Notes under the pieces: model-generated
Databases searched by the model: none
Told to the model about the DNA's origin: nothing
Seen by the model: only the letters and a program-made list of their open reading frames with translations
In this document: positions 6,053-11,909 of the stretch, in pieces
Position numbering within the stretch: the first letter of the stretch is position 1
Layout: each line of letters starts with the position of its first letter
Made by a program: the position numbers and the translations under genes
Source of the DNA: Planctomycetota bacterium
Lineage (GTDB): Bacteria > Planctomycetota > Planctomycetia > Planctomycetales > Planctomycetaceae
DNA length: 11,909 nt
Reading direction: 5' to 3'
NCBI GenBank assembly: GCA_023429275.1
Contig: JAEYWB010000746.1
Span: 1-11,909, forward strand

Positions 6053-9000
6053 TGGTGAGCCTCATCGAATCTGTCAAGTCACTGGTCCGGCTGCTGGCCA
6101 CAGTTCTTCTCCTGCTCGCGACGTTGGGGCTGTCGCGACAGGAGTCTCACGGCCAGGAGTCCGCCCCGCCTGAAGCGCCGCCCACCGGTGCGGATATCGG
6201 GTTTATCGGACTGCATGGCGGGATCTACGAGCAGTTTCAGAAGTATGCTCCGGCCCTGAACCTGCGGCTGGTCTATTTTGAAGACGGAGAGGTTTCCCGA
6301 AGGGTGGCCGACCTGGGGCAGGTTCGCGTGCTCTACGTCCAGCATCTCCGGGAGGAGGACCGTGATGCGTACCAGAACCTGATTCAAAAGGCCCGCGAGA
6401 AAAACCCTTCGCTGTCGATCATCGTCTTCCAGGCGAACTCGTTCGAGTTCCTGAAGAGTATCTCGCCGCCGGGGGCGGTCCAGCAGGATGCCGAGGCGCA
6501 GAAGTATTACGGGTCGTCGAGCGAAAACCTGCGGAGGCTGCTCGTCTACACAGCCGCGAAGCGCCTCGGGCGGGATCTCAAGATCGAACCTCCCGAGATT
6601 GTGGAACGGGAAGGGTTCTACCACCCGGATCACCCGGAATTCTTTCCCACGGCGGCGGCGTTCGAGACCTGGCGTCGCGGACGTGAGGGTGTACCGAAGG
6701 ATGCACCGCGGCTCCTGATCGCAGTGCATTCCACACATCTTGCCTTTCAACAACCCGCCGTCGTCGACGCCCTGATCCGGGAAGCCGAGCGGCAGGGAGC
6801 CATCGCCGCGGCAATCATCGACGGCCGCTCTCCGCAATATGCCGAACAGGCGGTGACCTTCGGCCCCAGCGCGGTCATTCACACCTGCCACAGCGGCGAT
6901 CCGCTGCCGATGCGGCTGAAGCTGAACGTCCCTCATCTGCATTCGATCTTCATCCGCAAGCAGTCGATCGATCAGTTTCAGTCGAGCCTGGAAGGCCTGT
7001 CTTCCAGCGAGCTGGCGTTTCACATCATCGGGCAGGAACTGATCGGCGCGATCGAACCGCAGGTCGCAGGAGGGACCACGCAGGGGGCCGGCAGCGCCGA
7101 GGCGTTCCAGCCGATTCCTGACCGGGTCGAACACCTGATCTCGCGCGCTCTCTCGTTCGCGAGCCTCAACCAGACCCTCGTCGCCGACAAGAAGATCGCG
7201 GTCATCTACTATGACCGCGAGATGGGAAAGGGCGAACTGATGCGCGGCAGTTCGACCGGCATGCACCTCAACGCCCCGCGCAGCCTGCTCAACGTCCTGG
7301 AGGCGATGTCGCGGCGGGGCTACGCCGTGGAACCTGTTCCGCGCCACGAAGACGAGCTTCTCGGCTGGATGATGGAACGAGGCCGGCAGGTCGGCGTCTG
7401 GGCTCCGGCGGAGCTCGACCGGCTGGTCCGCAACGGCGATCCCGACCTCGTCCCCGAAGCGCAGTACCGCGATTGGTATCAGAAGAAGGTCCCGGCCGAC
7501 CGCCGGGAGCAGCTTGAGGCGAAATGGGGACCGGCCCCCGGGCGATTCATGGTCTGGGAGAACAAAGGGCAGAAGTTCATCGTCATTCCTCGGATCGCTC
7601 TAAAGAACATCATCCTGCTGCCGCAGCCGCTGAGAGGGGAGCTGCACGGACGGGAGGACGCCAGTTCCCAGACGCACGACAAATTGACGTCGCCGCCGCA
7701 CAACTACCTGGCAACGTACTTCTGGCTCGAGCAAGAGTTCGGCGCGAATGCGGTCATCCACTTCGGAACGCACGGATCCGAGTTCGCCCTTCCCGGCAAG
7801 CCGAACGGACTCGCCCGCCGCGACTGGTGCGACGTCATCATGGGGAGAATGCCGAACTTCAACCCATGGATCATCGAGAACATGGTCGAGTCCTCGCCGG
7901 TGAAGCGGAGGGTATACGGCACTCTGATCAGCCATCTTCCGCCGCCGATCGTCGACGCGGGCCTCAGCGACGAACTCGCCAACCTGCACGAAAGCGTCGA
8001 CAAGTGGACGACCTTGGAAGAGGGAGCGCTGAAGCAGAAGTTCCGCGAAGACATCTCGCGGATGACGCGCGAGGCACATCTGGACGCCGATCTCAAGATT
8101 TCGGGCCCGCCCGAGCGACTGCTGGAGTCTTCAGAGATTGAAGTCGTGTCGAAGTATCTTCACGACATCCAGGAAGAGACGACGCCGACCAGCCTGCATG
8201 TCTACGGTGAACGCCCCAGGGCCGACCTGCTGATTCCCTACATGGTGACAGTCCTCCGTTCTCCGTTTCTGAGGGAACTCGGCCGGGTTCTTCATGACCA
8301 TCAGCACGAGGAGGGAATCGATCATGACCATGAGCATGATCAGGCACACGCTGTCCGGCCCGCCGCGGAGAAGATCCTCACGCTGGTCGTTCGGCAGGGG
8401 GTGGCGCCGCTCGACGCCGTCAACCTCACGCTCGGAACGAAACTGAAGGAACTCCCCGAGGTCCTCGACAAGGGATTGAAGCTCGCGGTCTCCCTGAACG
8501 CCGATTTCGATCGTACGACCGACGAGGTTGACAACCTCCTCAAGGGACTGGACGGACGCTTCGTCCCGCCGGGTCCCGGCAATAGTCCGATCCGGAATCC
8601 GAACGCCGTTCCCACCGGACGGAACATGTACCTCCTTAACCCCGAGGAAGTTCCCACGCCCCCCTCCTGGGAGCTTGGCAGGAAGCTCGCCGATGAACTC
8701 GTCACGCGACACCAGGCGCAGACCGGTGACTTTCCGACCAAGATCGGCTTCGACCTTCGAAGCAGCGCGACCTTCCGTGACTATGGCGTGATGGAGGCCC
8801 AGATCCTGCACCTGATCGGCGTCGAGCCGATCTATGACGAGCGGAATCTGGTGAACGACGTTCGGCTCGTCCCAAGGGACAAGCTCGGCCGGCCTCGAGT
8901 GGACGTGTTCATCGCCAGCGGGGGCTGGTACGAATCGAATCTTCCCAGCCGCCTGAACCTCTGGGACAAGGCGATCCGCCTGGCCGCAGCCGCAGAGGAG

Positions 9001-10314
9001 CCGGACAACCCGCTCTTCAAGAATACGGCGATGCTGAAGGAGACGCTCGCGAAGCAAGGGATCGAGGAGCAGCGGGCCGCGCTTCTCTCGCGAGCCCGGA
9101 TCTTTGGAAGGGCTCCGGGCCGCGAGTCCGGTGGGTTCATCGCCTACCGGGTCGCTCGGTCCGGCGACTGGGAGACGCGGGACGAAATCGCCACCGCCTA
9201 TCTTGCCGAGAGCAAGAACGTCTTTACGGAAGGGGCCTGGGGCGAACCCGCCGCGCCCCTCTACGACGCTGCGATCCAGGGGACCCACACGGTGGTTCGA
9301 AGCTGGTCGGACCATATGACCGGTCCCCTTGCCAGCCGGTATATCTGGCTTCACGGCGGCAGTCTGAGCCTGGCGGTGGAGGCCATGACCGGGAAACGGC
9401 CGGAGTATGTCTTTTCGGATGTCCGCGATCCCGACAAGGCTGGTATCGTCAACGCCGAAGTTGCCCTTCGGCGCGAGTTCCGCGTCCGCCTTTTCAACCG
9501 GAAGTGGCTCGAAGGGATGATGAAAGAGGGCTATTCGGGAGCGGACCACATCCGGTTCCTCACATCTAACAGCTTCGGCTGGGAGGTGATGCGCCCGGGG
9601 AGCGTGGGAAACGCCAACTGGGACGAAATGAAACGGATCCTCATCGATGACAAGCTGAACCTGAACCTTCCGGAATGGATGGAACGGAGCAATCCGTACG
9701 CCTATCAGGACTCAATGGCGACGATGCTGGAAGCGGTCCGCAAGGGCTACTGGAAGGCAGATGCCGTGACGATCCAGGACATTGCCGTGGCATATGCCGA
9801 GAGCGTCGGACGGCACGGCCTCTCCGGACACATGACCAGCGGCGGAAACAAACATCTCGACGCACTCGTCCGCGGGGAACTGGCGAAAGGGTCATCCCCC
9901 GGAACGACACGGCTGATCGCCGAGTATGTCCGCAGCATCGAAGCCCAGACGCAACTCGCGTCGGCGGAACTGGTCCAAGCAAACGCTCCCGCTCCCGACG
10001 GGGCACCGGGCGGCGCTGCGGCCCCGTCCGCTTCGGCCGCAACTGGACCACCGGCCGCCGGGCAATCCGTCGCTGGCGGGAACCCACCACCCGCCAGCCC
10101 GGCACCCGACCCGCAGCCGACGGCAGAGCCCTCGGCCTCTCCAGATGTTCCCGTCGAGGGACAGCGGCTTGAAGCGGCAGAGAAAACGAAAGAGCAGGGA
10201 AAGGCCGCGCAGGCCCCGAGTAACGCGACCTGGATAACCACCCCGCTCTATCTTGGCGTCGTCGTCGCCCTTCTCATCCTGATCGGCTTTGTGTTCCGGC
10301 GAGGCGCACCATGA
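6052..10314 (+). CDS. cobN: Membrane-anchored CobN/HmuS-family chelatase-like protein
   Basis: This 1420-residue protein belongs to the CobN/BchH large-chelatase family, whose members insert or remove metal from tetrapyrroles. Family blocks in order: GFYHPDHPEFF (188-198), VIHFGTHGSEFALPGK (568-583, H570 and H574 in the metal/tetrapyrrole site region), AQILHLIGVEPIYDE, LGRPRVDVFIASGGW, and NRKWLEGMMKEGYSG (1149-1163). Unlike cytosolic CobN it has a signal sequence (LLATVLLLLATLGL, residues 14-27, possible cleavage after S-H-G at 34). After a Pro/Ala-rich linker (about 1310-1393) it has a C-terminal membrane helix (1398-1415) followed by RRGAP. The body should therefore be extracytoplasmic. 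A seven-His insertion lies at 748-766. ATG 6052 is chosen because GGAG lies seven bases upstream and it gives the signal peptide; the open frame extends further back into the DUF1559 gene. Overlaps with both neighbours show an operon. No CobS/CobT or ChlI/ChlD partner is present. HmuS-like heme or corrinoid metal handling is the best inference; the symbol is the family name only. Confidence 0.9.
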   Translation: MVSLIESVKSLVRLLATVLLLLATLGLSRQESHGQESAPPEAPPTGADIGFIGLHGGIYEQFQKYAPALNLRLVYFEDGEVSRRVADLGQVRVLYVQHLREEDRDAYQNLIQKAREKNPSLSIIVFQANSFEFLKSISPPGAVQQDAEAQKYYGSSSENLRRLLVYTAAKRLGRDLKIEPPEIVEREGFYHPDHPEFFPTAAAFETWRRGREGVPKDAPRLLIAVHSTHLAFQQPAVVDALIREAERQGAIAAAIIDGRSPQYAEQAVTFGPSAVIHTCHSGDPLPMRLKLNVPHLHSIFIRKQSIDQFQSSLEGLSSSELAFHIIGQELIGAIEPQVAGGTTQGAGSAEAFQPIPDRVEHLISRALSFASLNQTLVADKKIAVIYYDREMGKGELMRGSSTGMHLNAPRSLLNVLEAMSRRGYAVEPVPRHEDELLGWMMERGRQVGVWAPAELDRLVRNGDPDLVPEAQYRDWYQKKVPADRREQLEAKWGPAPGRFMVWENKGQKFIVIPRIALKNIILLPQPLRGELHGREDASSQTHDKLTSPPHNYLATYFWLEQEFGANAVIHFGTHGSEFALPGKPNGLARRDWCDVIMGRMPNFNPWIIENMVESSPVKRRVYGTLISHLPPPIVDAGLSDELANLHESVDKWTTLEEGALKQKFREDISRMTREAHLDADLKISGPPERLLESSEIEVVSKYLHDIQEETTPTSLHVYGERPRADLLIPYMVTVLRSPFLRELGRVLHDHQHEEGIDHDHEHDQAHAVRPAAEKILTLVVRQGVAPLDAVNLTLGTKLKELPEVLDKGLKLAVSLNADFDRTTDEVDNLLKGLDGRFVPPGPGNSPIRNPNAVPTGRNMYLLNPEEVPTPPSWELGRKLADELVTRHQAQTGDFPTKIGFDLRSSATFRDYGVMEAQILHLIGVEPIYDERNLVNDVRLVPRDKLGRPRVDVFIASGGWYESNLPSRLNLWDKAIRLAAAAEEPDNPLFKNTAMLKETLAKQGIEEQRAALLSRARIFGRAPGRESGGFIAYRVARSGDWETRDEIATAYLAESKNVFTEGAWGEPAAPLYDAAIQGTHTVVRSWSDHMTGPLASRYIWLHGGSLSLAVEAMTGKRPEYVFSDVRDPDKAGIVNAEVALRREFRVRLFNRKWLEGMMKEGYSGADHIRFLTSNSFGWEVMRPGSVGNANWDEMKRILIDDKLNLNLPEWMERSNPYAYQDSMATMLEAVRKGYWKADAVTIQDIAVAYAESVGRHGLSGHMTSGGNKHLDALVRGELAKGSSPGTTRLIAEYVRSIEAQTQLASAELVQANAPAPDGAPGGAAAPSASAATGPPAAGQSVAGGNPPPASPAPDPQPTAEPSASPDVPVEGQRLEAAEKTKEQGKAAQAPSNATWITTPLYLGVVVALLILIGFVFRRGAP

Positions 10315-11012
10315 CAGATCGTATTGTCGACCTCCTGTTCGAAATCTCGACCGGCCTCCTCGCGCCGACGCTGATCATCCTGCTGGCCATGATGGCCGGC
10401 ACCCTGATCCTGCTCGGAGGACTGGTGCGGGAACTCATCGACCGGGCTGTCTCCCTCCGCAAATGGCGGGAATTCCTCGCGGCCCGTCGACTGAGCGGAG
10501 ACAGCGGCAGCGGCTTTTACGAGCTTCGCCTCGTCGGCTATCCGGCTCTCTATCAGGCCTGGACGCGGGATGCGCAATTCAACGCGGTGGTGACGTCGAA
10601 ATGCCTTGAAGACCTCGAACTGGACATGAGCCGACGGTTGGCCTGGCTGACCTTTGCCACCCGCGTCGGTCCGATGCTGGGGCTGGTCGGGACCCTCATT
10701 CCCCTTGGCCCGGCCCTGATGGGGCTGGCCGCTGGAGACATCCAGACCCTTTCAGGCAACCTGGTGATTGCGTTCACGACGACGGTGTTCGGCATCCTCG
10801 TCGGAGGGGGGGCGTTTACCGCCAACCTGGTTCGCAAAGCCTGGTACGATCAGGACCTGAGCGATCTCGAATACCTAGCGCAGACTCACCAGGCCTCAGA
10901 CGCGGAACGCTTAAACCAGGAGAGACCACACAACGGCCATCACCAGTACGCGGGCTCACCCGTCCTGCAAGCCGCTCCAGGCCAATCGCGAGAAGACGGA
11001 CGCCATGCGTAA
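10311..11012 (+). CDS. MotA/TolQ/ExbB-family proton channel subunit
   Basis: This 233-residue inner-membrane protein has the three-helix plan of ExbB/TolQ: helix 1 at about 16-38 (LLAPTLIILLAMMAGTLILL), a cytoplasmic loop of about 80 residues, then helices 2 (119-140) and 3 (150-172). The family core is visible as TRVGPMLGLVGTLIPLGPAL and VIAFTTTVFGILVGG. By motif alignment Thr 128 and Thr 158 match the two channel threonines of E. coli ExbB (T148, T181). A hydrophilic His/Gln-rich tail follows helix 3. The start overlaps the CobN-like gene by four bases (ATGA), with GAGG six bases upstream. With the next gene it should form a stator that uses the proton gradient to drive the CobN-like protein, matching HmuU in the Bacteroidetes hmu operon. 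TonB-type duty for some outer-membrane receptor elsewhere is the alternative, but the gene order argues against it. Confidence 0.9.
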   Translation: MTDRIVDLLFEISTGLLAPTLIILLAMMAGTLILLGGLVRELIDRAVSLRKWREFLAARRLSGDSGSGFYELRLVGYPALYQAWTRDAQFNAVVTSKCLEDLELDMSRRLAWLTFATRVGPMLGLVGTLIPLGPALMGLAAGDIQTLSGNLVIAFTTTVFGILVGGGAFTANLVRKAWYDQDLSDLEYLAQTHQASDAERLNQERPHNGHHQYAGSPVLQAAPGQSREDGRHA

Positions 11013-11304
11013 CAAGCCCCGCCGCTGGGAGGCCGCTGCAGACGACGACCCGCTCGCGGGCCTCGTGAACCTGTTCGATGTCTGGATGGTGTTTTCGATC
11101 GCGCTATTGATCGCCATGATCGGCGCATCGCGATCGCAGGCCTCCAGCGCAGCGACAGAATCGCCCCCGGTCAACGAGCCGCTCTACAAGCAGAGGAAGT
11201 TGCCCTCCTACCGTGTAAGCCAGGACAAGCTTTCGGGCAAAGGACAACGACTTGGAACGGCCTATCGCCTCCAGTCGGGAGAGGTGGTCTATGTCCCGGA
11301 TTGA
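11005..11304 (+). CDS. DUF2149 protein (ExbD-like stator subunit)
   Basis: This is a complete 99-residue protein with a short basic cytoplasmic start, one membrane helix (about 26-42) and a C-terminal domain outside the cytoplasm. At the start of the helix, NLFDVWMVFSIALL resembles the PLIDV motif of ExbD/TolR/MotB; the Asp is residue 25, which suits it to carry protons. The C-terminal block DKLSGKGQRLG and the end GEVVYVPD fit DUF2149. The gene overlaps the ExbB-like gene by eight bases. DUF2149 is regularly found beside CobN-like and MotA/TolQ/ExbB genes (HmuV position in hmu operons). The inferred role is to couple proton flow in the ExbB-like channel to the extracytoplasmic chelatase body. 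It is the last clear gene of the operon; I see no strong terminator after it. Confidence 0.87.
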   Translation: MRNKPRRWEAAADDDPLAGLVNLFDVWMVFSIALLIAMIGASRSQASSAATESPPVNEPLYKQRKLPSYRVSQDKLSGKGQRLGTAYRLQSGEVVYVPD

Positions 11305-11414
11305 CTCGGCAGGGTGCCCCTCCCGGCTACTCCGGCGCTGGACGGAAGTCCCTCCACCGCAATCGATGGCGGATCGGGAGATCACGAAGCTTTACCGCGG
11401 TCGCCGGGTGGGAA

Positions 11415-11909
11415 TCACTCCCTCGGTCGAAGCATATCTCTGATGTCGAACGCCATCGTGCCGCTGAAGAGGGTTGACTGGAATGTGACGAAGAGGTCTT
11501 CGCCGCGGAGTTCCAGGGAAGTGATCCCGACCGGCGACTGGCTGCGGACCAGCCACTTGTCTTCAACTTTCGACTCGTTTTTCAGCTGCGTCGTCGGACT
11601 TCCCTCGAACGGCAGTTTCACGAGGAGCGTTCGGAATTGGCCCGTCTCGAGATCGGTCAACTTCAGCGGGAAGCGGAGGACCTTCGATGATTTCTCCTCG
11701 ATGTGTCCTCCTTCCGTGATCGACAGCATCATTCGTTCGGACAGCAACGCGACAGGCGAGAACCGTTCCTGGCGAAACCACGCCTCCTTGGCGGTCGGGG
11801 AGGCGGGTGCCCAGCCGCGGCGGCGCGGATGCCACTCCAGGTTGATCGTATTGTCCGGGTTTCCGGGACCTCCCCCGAGTCCCCGTTGCTCTCGCGAGCT
11901 CGCGAAGAG
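11415..11909 (-). CDS. Hypothetical protein, C-terminal part (runs off right edge)
   Basis: A minus-strand frame is open from the right edge to TGA at 11415-11417, giving at least 164 residues. Good composition and lack of stops throughout argue for a real gene; no start is convincing inside the window (a TTG at 11747 is internal to the continuous frame). The visible part has a Gly/Asn-rich stretch (GLGGGPGNPDNT), then LEWHPRRRGW, and a C-terminal half with the alternating pattern of a beta-rich domain (TLLVKLPFEG, GITSLELRGEDLFVTF). There is no membrane helix in this part. I do not recognise the family. It converges on the CobN operon, 110 bases from the DUF2149 stop, so it is probably a separate unit. 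Confidence 0.65.
   Translation of the reverse strand, partial: LFASSREQRGLGGGPGNPDNTINLEWHPRRRGWAPASPTAKEAWFRQERFSPVALLSERMMLSITEGGHIEEKSSKVLRFPLKLTDLETGQFRTLLVKLPFEGSPTTQLKNESKVEDKWLVRSQSPVGITSLELRGEDLFVTFQSTLFSGTMAFDIRDMLRPRE

Noticed and set aside
8131..9549. A 472-codon minus-strand frame opposite the CobN-like gene (similar ones at 6079-7347 and 4613-5755)
   Set aside because: These are antisense shadows of well-supported plus-strand genes, with no recognisable features of their own.
6052..10314. Assignment as the aerobic cobalamin-pathway cobaltochelatase subunit
   Set aside because: The family fits, but the signal sequence, C-terminal membrane anchor, His-rich insertion and stator neighbours do not suit the cytosolic CobN-CobS-CobT enzyme, and no cob genes lie nearby.
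11291..11443. A 50-codon plus-strand frame starting inside the end of the DUF2149 gene, with AGG-rich sequence upstream
   Set aside because: The upstream purines are part of the DUF2149 coding sequence, the product has no features, and it overlaps the end of the convergent minus-strand gene.

Overview
The window looks like chromosomal DNA of a planctomycete (Planctomycetota). The strongest evidence is a DUF1559 pseudopilin-like protein, a family hugely expanded in that phylum and rare elsewhere. A high-GC genome, several short secreted proteins, SD sites of mixed strength and a planctomycete-style pyruvate phosphate dikinase fit with this. Genus cannot be fixed from the sequence alone.

Layout. 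Positions 1-128 (minus) hold the start of a secreted protein that runs off the left edge. Positions 452-871 (minus) hold a possible short secreted protein of doubtful reality. About 600 bases without a convincing gene precede ppdK (1489-4218, plus), a complete pyruvate phosphate dikinase closed by a textbook intrinsic terminator (4244-4279). A 349-base gap follows. Next comes a small lipoprotein gene (4629-4894) that is readable only across a one-base frame change at a run of seven C. When the frame is restored it carries a TRASH-type Cys motif and a His-rich tail.

The main feature is a tightly packed plus-strand operon. DUF1559 protein (5096-6052) overlaps by one base with a 1420-residue CobN/HmuS-family chelatase-like protein (6052-10314). 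That gene overlaps by four bases with a MotA/TolQ/ExbB proton-channel subunit (10311-11012), which overlaps by eight bases with a DUF2149, ExbD-like subunit (11005-11304). The CobN protein has an N-terminal signal sequence and a C-terminal membrane anchor, so its body should lie outside the cytoplasm. It therefore cannot be the classical cytosolic cobaltochelatase subunit. The two small membrane proteins keep the residues expected of a proton-motive-force stator. The best reading is an energised, envelope-located tetrapyrrole metal-handling machine related to the HmuS-HmuU-HmuV part of the Bacteroidetes hmu (heme) operon, here joined to a pseudopilin-like protein and possibly to the upstream TRASH lipoprotein. 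Substrate (heme, corrinoid or other) and direction (metal insertion or removal) cannot be read from the sequence.

At the right edge, a convergent minus-strand gene (11415-11909, partial) encodes the C-terminal part of a protein I do not recognise.
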